Assembly: GCF_019645835.1 (NCBI RefSeq)
Contig: NZ_CP080998.1
Span: 806,001 to 870,000, forward strand
Origin: Mycolicibacterium holsaticum DSM 44478 = JCM 12374
Lineage (GTDB): Bacteria; Actinomycetota; Actinomycetes; Mycobacteriales; Mycobacteriaceae
DNA length: 64,000 bases
Direction: 5' to 3'
The notes below the pieces were generated by a model, which did not search any database, was not told the origin of the DNA, and saw only the letters and a program-made list of their open reading frames with translations. Each line of letters starts with the position of its first letter. The stretch's first letter is position 1. Shown one piece after another: positions 36,152-45,206 of the stretch. Position numbers and translations under genes: made by a program.

Positions 36152-39100
36152 TCACGTCGCTCGAGCCATTGCGATATGGCCTTCGTAGCCAAGTGATTCC
36201 GCCGTCGCGCGGTAGCGGCTCGCCAAGTCGCGGTAGGCGTCATGGTCACCGAGTTTTCGCGCCAACAAGGTGCGCAGCCGCAACAGCGTGATCTCTAGTA
36301 TCGCCCATCGTTGATCGGCCTGCGCGTTCGTCAACCGGTCGATCGTCTCTTTGGCTTCGGTCAGGTCCCGCTCGGAGCTACGCTCCAGCAGGGTCTCCAC
36401 CAGAAGGCCGCTGCCGAGAACGTCCCATCCGAACCGGCCTGCCCGGTGCAGTTCGTCCGCGGCTTGGCGCATTACCGGTATTGCGGCATCGCGGTCGCCG
36501 CGCCTGGCCCTTTCCCGGGCTGTTAACACCTTGGCGACCGGGACCAGCGAGGGCACACGCTGAGGCATCAACACATCGTGGGCGTGCGTCATCATCGCCA
36601 GCCCGCGACGACGGTCGGCCTCGGCGTCCCGATACAGCAGCACGGCGCCCAGGTTGAACTGGGCTCCGCTCAGTGCGCCGTCGTTGCCGGCCGCATCAGC
36701 GATCTGCACCGTCTCCTCGACCGTGCGTTTCGTGGAGTCGTCGGCCCGAAGGACGCCGTAAGGTATCGCCAGACCGTAGGTCCAGGCGACGACGAAGCCG
36801 AAGGTTGTGGGGTCGCTGTTTCGGCCCATCGCGAGAGCGTCGTTCAGGTCCTGCCGCCATCCGGGACGCCCCAGCCACCATCGGCTGAGGCCGCGAAATG
36901 CCACCGCGATCGCCAACGGTGATCCCATACCAAAGCCCGCCCCTTTGGCGGCGTCGCCGGCAGCCAAGTCGATGATGGTCTGCGACCACCGCAAGATCTC
37001 GGCGAATCTGCCGACGTTGAACCAGTTGACGAACGCGACGAACGACAACCCGATGGTCAAGGTCGGATCGCCGATCGACTCGAGCAGCGCCATCTGTTCG
37101 GATGCCAGCTGCGACCCCTCACCCGGGCGCCCCGCGTACAGCAGCTCACCGGCCCGCCCAGTCATGGCGATGGCCAGCGAAACCTTGTCCCCGGCTGCGC
37201 TGCACAACTCGCACATCTCCGCGAAGCGACCCTGGCTTTCCTCGACCGCTGGGGCTGCCCAGTCGGTGGCACACAACATCGTCCGCGGGGCGATGCGCAT
37301 CGAAAATCCTTCGGGGCCGTCGTCGGGCAGTGCGTCGGCGATGCGACGTGCGCGTTCCCAGCTGACCCGGGCCGCGCTGACGTCGCGGGTGGCCGATGAC
37401 GTGGCTGCTCGCATGTGCCAGCCGTAGGCGGTGCGTAGGTCGCCGGCGGCCTGCAGATGTTCGGCGATCAGCGCCGCGTTGTCTTCCACCGAATCCGGCT
37501 CGGATTCTTGGATTGCGGTGGCCAGCCGCCGATGCCATTCGGCGCGATCCGATTTCAACTGGGATTCGTAGGCCACCGTCCGGATCAACGGATGGCGGAA
37601 GGCGAACTCGGCGTCGGCGGTGAACCGCACCTGATCGATCAGTTCGGCGCCGAGAAGTTCGTCGAACAGGGCATCGACGCCCAGCGCAGCAACCAGCCGC
37701 TGTTCGAAGCGAGTGCCGATCACCGACGCCGCGTAGAGGGTCTGTTTAGCCGGGACGCTGAGCCGGTCGATGCGGGCCTCGATGGCGGCCTGCACGGTGG
37801 CGGGCACGGTCAGCTCACCGATATCCGCTCCACAGACGTAACCGTCGCGCCCAGGGGTGAGCGCCCCGCGCTGGATCAACTCACGCACCATCTCCTCGGC
37901 GAAGAAGGGATTGCCTGCCGCCCGCTCGGTGATGATGGTCGCCAGCTCGCTGACCGAAACATCTGACCCGAGCAGCTCTTCGAGCAGCACGGCGGTATCC
38001 GAATCAGTGAGGGGGGCAAGCGCTATCGTCTGCGCTCCAGGCACTTGGGTCAGTGTTCCGCGATATTCTGGCCGGGCGGTGATCAGCACCATCGACGAGG
38101 TGCGCGCAATGACGCTCAGGAAATCGGCCAGCATCGACTCGCTGACCGCATCCATCCAATGCGCGTCCTCGATGATGTAAAGCGTCGGTTCGGTGTCCGT
38201 CAGCGACGCGGTGTTGATCAGGGCGGTCAGCCGGCGCCGCCGCGCGTCCGGGTCGATCGAAGGTAGCGGCACTTCGCGGTCGGCGATGCCGAGCAGGTCG
38301 TCGAGCAGCAGCAGATCCTGCGGGTCGGCGCCGGGCAACCGGATCCGAAGCTGCCTGCGGGCGGCTTCGTCGTCGAGTCCGGTGACACCGGTGCTCTCGC
38401 GCAGCAGGCGGGCCACGGCATAGAAGGGAATGTCGCTGGCGTGTGATTCGCAGAACGTCCAGAACACCCGTACCCCGCGACTCGCCGCACGTGCTACGGT
38501 CTCGCGCGCCACCCGGCTCTTACCGATACCTGCGGGTCCCACCACATTGACCACACCGCCGCGGCCGTCGACAGTGCAGCCCAGCAGGGCGTCCAGGACC
38601 GCCAACTCCCAGCGGCGGCCGACGAAACCCACTTCGGCGCGACCGACCGGACCGGCCCGCACACTGATCTCCAGAAGCCGGCGCGCCCGCACCGGTTCGT
38701 CGGTCCCTTTGATGTGCACGAATTCCGGTTCGGCAAGGACCACAAGATGTTCGACCAGCCGGGCGGTCGATTCCGACAGCAGCACTGCGCCCGGCGGTGC
38801 CACCGATTCCATCCGCTGCGCGAAACCGACCGATTCACCGGTCGCGGCGTATCCCAACGATCCCGAGCCGATCTCACCGGCGATCACCCGCCCGGAGTTC
38901 AGGCCGACCCGCAACTGCAGCGCGACACCATCGCGGGCGTGCACTTCGGCCGCCAGCCGGCTCGCCTCTTCCTGAATGGCCAGCGCGGCGACGCATGCGC
39001 GAAAAGCGTGGTCTTCCAATGCGATCGGGGCGCCGAACATCGCCATCACGCCGTCGCCGGTGTATTCCACGCTGCCGCCGTAATGATGCACCACCGTTGC

Positions 39101-39388
39101 CGATCGCTCGACCAGGTCGGTCATCACCTCGCGCAACCGTTCGAGGTCCAGCACCGCGGCGATGCCCATCGATCGCACGACGTCGGCGAAGAGCACCGTC
39201 ACCTGTTTGTATTCCGCCGGATCGGTAGACGTCGCGACCTGTGACCCGCACCGGTGGCAGAACCGGGCGCCTGCGTGAGGCGCGGCTCCACAAGACCGGC
39301 AAACCTGTGTTGTCGGTGCCAAGGTGTTCTCCGCGGACGCGGTGGCCTCAACTGGCTGGGTTATCGGCCCAGCGTAGGACCTCGGCAC
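36152..39388 (-). CDS. Class III nucleotidyl cyclase-AAA-TPR protein
   Basis: 1078 residues (GTG 39388; TTG 39322 with GGAG just upstream aligns better with the paralogue's start and is a serious alternative). Domains are a zinc ribbon (CRSCGAAPHAGARFCHRCGS), a class III cyclase with LFADVVRSM and YTGDGVMA aspartates, AAA Walker A GPAGIGKSR with DDLLGIADRE, and a long helical TPR region to the C-terminus. It converts ATP or GTP to a cyclic nucleotide. Specificity cannot be assigned safely without structural alignment. Homologous large cyclase-ATPase-TPR proteins are common in mycobacteria. It is first in a tandem pair. Confidence 0.85.
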   Translation of the reverse strand: MPRSYAGPITQPVEATASAENTLAPTTQVCRSCGAAPHAGARFCHRCGSQVATSTDPAEYKQVTVLFADVVRSMGIAAVLDLERLREVMTDLVERSATVVHHYGGSVEYTGDGVMAMFGAPIALEDHAFRACVAALAIQEEASRLAAEVHARDGVALQLRVGLNSGRVIAGEIGSGSLGYAATGESVGFAQRMESVAPPGAVLLSESTARLVEHLVVLAEPEFVHIKGTDEPVRARRLLEISVRAGPVGRAEVGFVGRRWELAVLDALLGCTVDGRGGVVNVVGPAGIGKSRVARETVARAASRGVRVFWTFCESHASDIPFYAVARLLRESTGVTGLDDEAARRQLRIRLPGADPQDLLLLDDLLGIADREVPLPSIDPDARRRRLTALINTASLTDTEPTLYIIEDAHWMDAVSESMLADFLSVIARTSSMVLITARPEYRGTLTQVPGAQTIALAPLTDSDTAVLLEELLGSDVSVSELATIITERAAGNPFFAEEMVRELIQRGALTPGRDGYVCGADIGELTVPATVQAAIEARIDRLSVPAKQTLYAASVIGTRFEQRLVAALGVDALFDELLGAELIDQVRFTADAEFAFRHPLIRTVAYESQLKSDRAEWHRRLATAIQESEPDSVEDNAALIAEHLQAAGDLRTAYGWHMRAATSSATRDVSAARVSWERARRIADALPDDGPEGFSMRIAPRTMLCATDWAAPAVEESQGRFAEMCELCSAAGDKVSLAIAMTGRAGELLYAGRPGEGSQLASEQMALLESIGDPTLTIGLSFVAFVNWFNVGRFAEILRWSQTIIDLAAGDAAKGAGFGMGSPLAIAVAFRGLSRWWLGRPGWRQDLNDALAMGRNSDPTTFGFVVAWTYGLAIPYGVLRADDSTKRTVEETVQIADAAGNDGALSGAQFNLGAVLLYRDAEADRRRGLAMMTHAHDVLMPQRVPSLVPVAKVLTARERARRGDRDAAIPVMRQAADELHRAGRFGWDVLGSGLLVETLLERSSERDLTEAKETIDRLTNAQADQRWAILEITLLRLRTLLARKLGDHDAYRDLASRYRATAESLGYEGHIAMARAT

Positions 39389-39411
39389 CGGCGAAGTGAC
39401 ATCTTTGGCGT

Positions 39412-39417
39412 TACGTT
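39412..39417 (+). promoter_or_regulatory. -10 box of far (leaderless)
   Basis: TACGTT, 6 nt before GTG 39424; no Shine-Dalgarno. Confidence 0.5.
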
Positions 39418-39423
39418 GCTTCG

Positions 39424-40500
39424 GTGAACAGCGGACCCCTGGCCGGGGTGAAGGTCATCGAGCTCGCCGGAATCGGCCCCGGTCCGCACGCGGGGATGGT
39501 GCTGGCGGATCTGGGGGCCGACGTGGTGCGGGTGCGTCGACCCGGCGGGCTGCAGATGCCTGCGGAGAACGTCGACCTGCTGCACCGGGGCAAGCGCGTC
39601 GTCGACCTGGATGTGAAGCAGGACCCGGGGGCGTTGCTGAGCCTCGCCGCCAAGGCCGACGTGCTGATCGACGCGTTTCGGCCGGGCACCTGCGAGCGGC
39701 TCGGCATCGGGCCCGACGAGTGCGCAGCCGTCAACCCGCGGCTGATCTTCGCCCGCATCACCGGGTGGGGCCAGCACGGACCGCTGGCCCACACCGCCGG
39801 GCACGACATCAACTACCTGTCGCAGACCGGGGCGTTGTCGGCCATCGGGTTTCGGGACCGGCCGCCCGTCGCGCCGCTCAACCTGGTCGCCGACTTCGGT
39901 GGCGGATCGATGTTCGTGCTGCTCGGCATCGTGTCCGCGTTGTATGAACGGGAACGCTCCGGCGTGGGGCAGGTGATCGACGCCGCCATGGTCGACGGCG
40001 TTGCGATCCTCGCGCAGATCGCGTGGACGATGAAATCCACCGGCGCGCTGCGCGACGAACGCGAGTCGTTTCTGCTCGACGGCGGGGCACCGTTCTACCG
40101 CACCTATGAGACCGCCGACGGTAAGTACATGGCGGTCGGTGCGATCGAGCCGCAGTTCTTCGCGCAACTGCTCGACGGTCTGGGCCTGACGGCCGAGGAG
40201 GTGCCCAACCAGCTGGACGCCACGGCGTTTCCCAAAATGCACAACCTGTTCGCCGAACGCTTTGCGAGCAAAACCCGTGCCGAGTGGGCCCAAATCTTCG
40301 CCGGCACCGACGCCTGCGTCACGCCGGTGCTCACCTGGACCGAAGCCGCGCAGAACGAACATCTGCGCGCCCGGTCAACGATGGTGGCTGCCAACGGCGT
40401 CGACCAGGCAGCGCCCGCACCGCGGTTCTCGCGCACCCCGGCCCCTGCGATCGGTGCGCCGCCGCAGGCGACCACGCCGATCGATGAGATCGGTTGGTAG
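39424..40500 (+). CDS. far: Alpha-methylacyl-CoA racemase/CoA-transferase family III
   Basis: 358 residues. Family III CoA-transferase fold: GVKVIELAGIGPGPHAGMVL at the N-terminus, RLIFARITGWGQHGPLAHTA, and the catalytic Asp in GHDINYLSQTG. Residues typical of the racemase branch (His/Asp pair) are present, so epimerisation of 2-methylacyl-CoA esters is likely. The length matches the M. tuberculosis gene Rv0855 (far). Leaderless GTG start. Confidence 0.9.
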   Translation: MNSGPLAGVKVIELAGIGPGPHAGMVLADLGADVVRVRRPGGLQMPAENVDLLHRGKRVVDLDVKQDPGALLSLAAKADVLIDAFRPGTCERLGIGPDECAAVNPRLIFARITGWGQHGPLAHTAGHDINYLSQTGALSAIGFRDRPPVAPLNLVADFGGGSMFVLLGIVSALYERERSGVGQVIDAAMVDGVAILAQIAWTMKSTGALRDERESFLLDGGAPFYRTYETADGKYMAVGAIEPQFFAQLLDGLGLTAEEVPNQLDATAFPKMHNLFAERFASKTRAEWAQIFAGTDACVTPVLTWTEAAQNEHLRARSTMVAANGVDQAAPAPRFSRTPAPAIGAPPQATTPIDEIGW

Positions 40501-40545
40501 CGTCAATTAGCTGTCAAACCCGCGACACAAGCGCGACGGGTTAGC

Positions 40546-40551
40546 TACGAT
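40546..40551 (+). promoter_or_regulatory. -10 box of the second SRPBCC gene (leaderless)
   Basis: TACGAT, 7 nt before ATG 40559, with no Shine-Dalgarno. Confidence 0.5.
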
Positions 40552-40558
40552 CTGCTCC

Positions 40559-41029
40559 ATGGCGGTCCGCGCATCGCGAGAAGTGGTCTTTGAAGCGCCC
40601 AAAGACGCGATCCTCGACGCCCTGGCCGACATCGAGGCGGTGCCGTCGTGGTCGTCGGTGCACAAGCGCGCAGAGGTCCTCGACCGGCATCCCGACGGGC
40701 GTCCGCACCACGTCAAGGCGACCTTCAAGATCATGGGGATCACCGACAAAGAACTGCTCGAGTACCACTGGGGTGATGACTGGGTGGTCTGGGACGCCAA
40801 GGCCACCATGCAGCAACGCGGTCAGCACGGGGAGTACAACCTGACCCCGGTCGGGGAGGACCGCACGCGGGTGCGCTTTGACATCGTCATCGACCTGGCC
40901 GCGCCGGTTCCCGAGTTCCTCCTGCGGCGGGCGAAGAAGATGGTGCTCGACGTCGCCACCGAAAACCTGCGCCAGCGGGTCAACGCCCAAAGCGCCCAAA
41001 GGGACATTTCGACGCAATCGTGCGAGTAG
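40559..41029 (+). CDS. SRPBCC-fold protein, second copy
   Basis: 156 residues: REVVFEAPKDAILDALADIE, WSSVHKRAEVLDRHPDGRPH, and the C-terminal helix PEFLLRRAKKMVLDVATENL. Same family as the protein at 27027-27470. The tail QSAQRDISTQSCE is distinct. Likely orthologue of Rv0856/Rv0857. Ligand unknown. Confidence 0.87.
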   Translation: MAVRASREVVFEAPKDAILDALADIEAVPSWSSVHKRAEVLDRHPDGRPHHVKATFKIMGITDKELLEYHWGDDWVVWDAKATMQQRGQHGEYNLTPVGEDRTRVRFDIVIDLAAPVPEFLLRRAKKMVLDVATENLRQRVNAQSAQRDISTQSCE

Positions 41030-41061
41030 ATCGCGCCTAACATCGATCTCGGCACCGCGGG

Positions 41062-42234
41062 CTATTGCTGGCGCAGCACTTGCAGCCGCCGGATCGCTTC
41101 ATCGAGCGTGTCGTCACGTTTGCAGAACGCGAAGCGCACCAGGTGGTTCCACGCACCGGCATGCTCGGCGCCGGGGTCGCAGAACGCCGACATCGGGATG
41201 GCGGCGACGCCGGCCCTATGCGGCAGCTGGGCGCAGAACTCGCTGCTGTCGTCATAGCCGAGCGGGCGCGGATCGGCGCACAAAAAGTAGGTGCCGAAGC
41301 TGTCGTGCACCACGAACCCCAGATCTGTCAACGCGGCGCCCAACCGGTTTCGCTTGCCCTGCAAGGATTCCCGCAGCGTGGCGACCCAGGCCTCTTCGGC
41401 GTTGAGCGCGTGTGCCACCGCGGGCTGAAACGGCGCCCCGCCGACATAGGACAGGTACTGTTTGGCCGCGCGCAAGCCGGCGATGAGATCGGCCGGGCCG
41501 CAAGCCCAACCGATCTTCCAGCCGGTGACGTTGAACATCTTGGCCGCGCTGGAGATCGTCACCGTGCGCTGCGCCATGCCCGGATAGTTGGCCAGCGGAA
41601 GATGGCGGTGACCGTCGAAAACCAGATGCTCGTACACCTCGTCGGTGATCACCAGCAGGTCCGCGTCGACGGCGAGCTGGGCCAGCGCCCGCAGTTCGTC
41701 GTCGCCGGCGACCATGCCCGTCGGGTTGTGCGGCGAATTGACGATCAGCGCCTTGGTTTTCGGGGTGATGGCACGACGCAGGCCCTCGACGTCGATGCGG
41801 AACCCCAGGCCGTCCTGCACCAGCGGCACTGCGCGCCGCTGACAGCCGGCCATCGCGATGACGGGGGAGTAGGAGTCGTAGAACGGCTCGATCAGCAGCA
41901 CTTCGCTGCCGGGTTCGACCAGACCGAGGACCGCGGCGGCGATCGCCTCCGTGGCGCCGACCGTCACGAGCACCTCGGTATCGGGATCGTATTCGGTGCC
42001 GAAGTGCCGCCGGCGTTGCGCGGCGATCGCCTCACGCAGGGCCGGAATGCCAAGCCCTGGCGGGTACTGGTTGACGCCGTCGGCGATCGCGTTCGCGGCG
42101 ATCTTCAGCATCGCGGGCGGGCCGTCCTCGTCGGGAAAGCCCTGTCCGAGGTTGACGGCGCCGATGCGGGCGGCCAGCGCCGACATTTCGGCGAAGATCG
42201 TCACCGCATAGGGCTGCAGCCGGCGAACCGTCAT
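41062..42234 (-). CDS. dapC: PLP-dependent aminotransferase (DapC-like)
   Basis: 390 residues, class I/II fold type I: GQGFPDEDGPP, VNSPHNPTGMV, DEVYEHLVF and the Schiff-base Lys in SSAAKMFNVTGWKIGW. In M. tuberculosis the orthologue Rv0858c is annotated as N-succinyldiaminopimelate aminotransferase (DapC) in lysine/peptidoglycan-precursor synthesis. The family also contains methionine/aromatic transaminases, so specificity is inferred from orthology. The start ATG 42234 follows a TACCCT-like -10 by 8 nt. Confidence 0.85.
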   Translation of the reverse strand: MTVRRLQPYAVTIFAEMSALAARIGAVNLGQGFPDEDGPPAMLKIAANAIADGVNQYPPGLGIPALREAIAAQRRRHFGTEYDPDTEVLVTVGATEAIAAAVLGLVEPGSEVLLIEPFYDSYSPVIAMAGCQRRAVPLVQDGLGFRIDVEGLRRAITPKTKALIVNSPHNPTGMVAGDDELRALAQLAVDADLLVITDEVYEHLVFDGHRHLPLANYPGMAQRTVTISSAAKMFNVTGWKIGWACGPADLIAGLRAAKQYLSYVGGAPFQPAVAHALNAEEAWVATLRESLQGKRNRLGAALTDLGFVVHDSFGTYFLCADPRPLGYDDSSEFCAQLPHRAGVAAIPMSAFCDPGAEHAGAWNHLVRFAFCKRDDTLDEAIRRLQVLRQQ

Positions 42235-42253
42235 AGCCGTCGAGGGTATGCGG

Positions 42254-43735
42254 TCACTGCGGATCCATCGCCGACAGCCGGTGCACTTGCGGCTTGGTGG
42301 CCAGGTACAGCTCGGCCCAGGTTCGGTGCATATCCGCGTACCGCGCAGCGTACTTCGGGTCAGGCTCGACGCGGCCGGCGATGCGGGTCCAATCGGTTTC
42401 CGGTGGCACGAGTCCGACGCCGATCGCCGCCAGGAGTGCATCGCCGAAGCCGGCGCCGATCGTCTGTGCGGGCCTCAACTGCGTGCGACCGGTGATGTCG
42501 CTGACCGCCTGCGGCCAGACCGGGCTGTCCAGCCCGCCGCCGACAGCGACGAGACGGGCACCCGGCGCGGCGTCGTCGAAGCGCGTGAGCACGTCGCGTA
42601 CGCCGAAGGCGATGCCCTCGTAGGCGGCTCGCAGCAGGTGGCCGCGTCCGTGCCGCAGCGTCAGCCCGGCCAGCACGCCGCGGGCGTTCGGGTCGAAGAT
42701 CGGGGTCCGTTCGCCGCTGAAGTACGGGAGCATGAGCAGACCCTCGCTGCCGGGCGGCACCGCCAAGGCTTCTGCGCTCAGTTCCTCGTACGACGCGTTA
42801 CCGGTCATCGACTGCAACCAGGTGATCAGGCTGCCTGCGGTGGCGGTGCCCGCGGCCAGCGCGTAGCTGCCGGGTTCCACTGCGGCGGTCGTCCACAGCG
42901 TTCGGTCGCAGTGGTAGTCCGCGACGATCTGCACCATGAACATCGTCGAGCCGTACATCAGCATCAGGTCGCCGGGCCTGCGGACGCCGACGGAGAACGC
43001 CTCGGCATAGGCGTCGACGGTCCCCGCCACGACGGGGGTTCCGGCGGGGATCCCCGACATCGCGGCCGCCGCGCCGGTGACACCGCCGACCACCTCGGCC
43101 GGCCAGGCGAGCCGGGGCAGCCGAAGGTGTGCGCAGATCCGTTCGGCCCATGCGAGATTCCACTCGAACGCCGGGGTCGCATACAGCGGATCACATTGAC
43201 TGGCGGTGTGGTGGTCGATGACGTATTCACCGGTGAGCTTGGCGACGATGTAGGAGTTCGAACTGAACCACATTCTCGCGTCGGCGAACACTTCGGGTTC
43301 ATGGTTGCGGATCCACTCCAGTTTCGGGCCGACGGCTTGGCTGCTCAGCAGGCTGCCGCCGCGTTCCAGAATGTCCTGTTCGCCGAATTCTGCGGTCAGG
43401 GAGTCGATCTCGGCGACCGCCCTGGTGTCGATGCCGTAGAGGATCGCCGGCCGCAGTGGCCGCAGGTCCTCGTCGCACAGCACGAGGCAGGGCCCGAGCC
43501 CGCTGACGCACACTCCGGCCAGCGAACCGCGCTCGGGCAGGCGATCGATGAGCGCGCGGCTGATCGCGCAGACTTCGCGCCACCACACCGCTTCCGCGTC
43601 GAACTCCGCCCACCCTGGTCGCGGCAAATCCATCGTGTGCGACAGCGTCTCGACGGCCAGCACGGTGCCGCCGGTGTCGGTGAGGACGCCTTTGGTGCTT
43701 CCGGTCCCGATGTCGATGCCGAGGAGGACGTCCAC
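42254..43735 (-). CDS. FGGY-family carbohydrate kinase
   Basis: 493 residues: N-terminal GIDIGTGSTKGVLTD phosphate-1 motif, AVETLSHTMD, RAILYGIDTRA and a C-terminal adenosine motif ARLVAVGGGLDSPVWPQAV. It phosphorylates a sugar or polyol (xylulokinase- or ribulokinase-like), but the sugar is not deducible. GTG 43735 is 6 nt after a minus-strand TACCGT, giving a leaderless start. It lies alone between the aminotransferase and fadA. No sugar transporter is adjacent. Confidence 0.87.
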   Translation of the reverse strand: MDVLLGIDIGTGSTKGVLTDTGGTVLAVETLSHTMDLPRPGWAEFDAEAVWWREVCAISRALIDRLPERGSLAGVCVSGLGPCLVLCDEDLRPLRPAILYGIDTRAVAEIDSLTAEFGEQDILERGGSLLSSQAVGPKLEWIRNHEPEVFADARMWFSSNSYIVAKLTGEYVIDHHTASQCDPLYATPAFEWNLAWAERICAHLRLPRLAWPAEVVGGVTGAAAAMSGIPAGTPVVAGTVDAYAEAFSVGVRRPGDLMLMYGSTMFMVQIVADYHCDRTLWTTAAVEPGSYALAAGTATAGSLITWLQSMTGNASYEELSAEALAVPPGSEGLLMLPYFSGERTPIFDPNARGVLAGLTLRHGRGHLLRAAYEGIAFGVRDVLTRFDDAAPGARLVAVGGGLDSPVWPQAVSDITGRTQLRPAQTIGAGFGDALLAAIGVGLVPPETDWTRIAGRVEPDPKYAARYADMHRTWAELYLATKPQVHRLSAMDPQ

Positions 43736-43985
43736 CCGGTCACGGTAGCCGCCGGTGCCCTCGCCGGACGGCCGGTTCGTTCACGGGGAACGGGCCGAGA
43801 TCGACGTCATGGCGGGAGCTACTCGCACTTTTCCACCCGTTTGTCCCTTTGGGCGCACCGCGGGCGTCCGTTGGGCGCACAGGCTGCCCAACCAACAGGT
43901 TGGCCGAAACTGTTAGGCTGCGGATACAGGGCTACCGTCCATTGGACAGGCATTCCGTCCGCCAACCTGAACAGGAAATATCTTC
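43736..43985. other. Divergent promoter region of the kinase and fadA
   Basis: 250 bases without an ORF. It holds CCAACC-AACA-GGTTGG (43888-43903), a 6-bp inverted repeat whose centre matches AACnnGTT, the core of the KstR-type motif, though the outer bases do not fit. TAGGCT (43914-43919) is a possible -10 for fadA. No other signal is recognised. Confidence 0.4.
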
Positions 43986-45197
43986 ATGTCTGAAGACGCC
44001 TTCATCTATGAGGCCATCCGCACCCCACGCGGGAAGAACAAGAACGGCGCGCTCAACGAGGTCAAGCCGATCAACCTGGTCACCGGCCTGATCGACGAGT
44101 TGCGGCGGCGCCATCCCGACCTCGACGAAACGCTGATCAGCGACGTCATCCTCGGTGTCGTCTCACCGGTGGGCGACCAGGGCGCCGACATCGCCCGCAC
44201 CGCGGTGCTGGCCGCCGGCATGCCGGAGACCACCGGCGGCGTGCAGCTCAACCGGTTCTGCGCCTCGGGCCTGGAAGCGGTCAACATGGCTGCCCAGAAG
44301 GTGCGCTCGGGCTGGGACGACCTGGTGCTCGCCGGGGGTGTGGAGTCGATGAGCCGCGTGCCGATGGGCTCCGACGGCGGCGCCTGGGCCATCGACCCGG
44401 AGACCAACTACACCGTCGGATTCGTGCCGCAGGGCATCGGCGCCGACCTGATCGCCACCATCGAGGGCTTCTCCCGCGAGGACGTCGACCGGTTCGCGCT
44501 GCGCAGCCAGGAGAAGGCCGCCGCGGCGTGGTCGGGCGGCTACTTCGCCAAGTCGGTGGTGCCGGTCCGCGACCAGAACGGTCTGGTCATCCTCGACCAC
44601 GACGAGCACATGCGCCCCGACACCACCCTGGAAGGGCTCGGCAAGCTCAAGACCGCGTTCGACGGCATCGGCGCGATGGGCGGCTTCGACGATGTGGCGC
44701 TGCAGAAGTACCACTTCGTCGAGAAGATCAACCATGTGCACACCGGCGGTAACAGCTCGGGCATCGTCGACGGCGCCGCTCTGGTGCTCATCGGCAGCGA
44801 AAAGGCCGGCCAGTCGCAGGGCCTCACCCCGCGCGCCCGCATCGTGGCCACCGCGACCAGCGGTGCCGATCCGGTGATCATGCTGACCGGGCCGACCCCG
44901 GCGACCCAGAAGGTCCTCGACCGCGCCGGGCTGACCGTCGATGACATCGACCTGTTCGAGCTGAACGAGGCGTTCGCGTCGGTGGTGCTCAAGTTCCAGA
45001 AGGACCTGGGCATCCCCGACGAGAAGCTCAACGTCAACGGTGGCGCCATCGCGATGGGCCACCCGCTGGGCGCCACCGGCGCCATGATCACCGGAACCAT
45101 GGTCGACGAGCTCGAGCGCCGCGGTGCGCGTCGCGCGCTGATCACGCTGTGCGTGGGCGGCGGCATGGGCGTGGCCACCATCATCGAGCGAGTTTAA
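43986..45197 (+). CDS. fadA: Acetyl-CoA acetyltransferase (3-ketoacyl-CoA thiolase) FadA
   Basis: 403 residues. Nucleophile Cys92 is in [10 protein letters not shown], the acid/base His in [15 protein letters not shown] and the second Cys in LCVGGGMG. This is the beta-subunit of the trifunctional beta-oxidation enzyme, cleaving 3-ketoacyl-CoA. It precedes fadB by 9 bases in an operon (Rv0859-Rv0860 order). An active-site cysteine is present, so it is catalytically intact. Confidence 0.96.
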   Translation: MSEDAFIYEAIRTPRGKNKNGALNEVKPINLVTGLIDELRRRHPDLDETLISDVILGVVSPVGDQGADIARTAVLAAGMPETTGGVQLNRFCASGLEAVNMAAQKVRSGWDDLVLAGGVESMSRVPMGSDGGAWAIDPETNYTVGFVPQGIGADLIATIEGFSREDVDRFALRSQEKAAAAWSGGYFAKSVVPVRDQNGLVILDHDEHMRPDTTLEGLGKLKTAFDGIGAMGGFDDVALQKYHFVEKINHVHTGGNSSGIVDGAALVLIGSEKAGQSQGLTPRARIVATATSGADPVIMLTGPTPATQKVLDRAGLTVDDIDLFELNEAFASVVLKFQKDLGIPDEKLNVNGGAIAMGHPLGATGAMITGTMVDELERRGARRALITLCVGGGMGVATIIERV

Positions 45198-45206
45198 GGA
45201 AGACAC

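Noticed and set aside
43888..43903. KstR operator upstream of fadA
   Set aside because: Only the AACnnGTT core fits; the outer T and A of the motif are absent, so it is listed as an unassigned inverted repeat.
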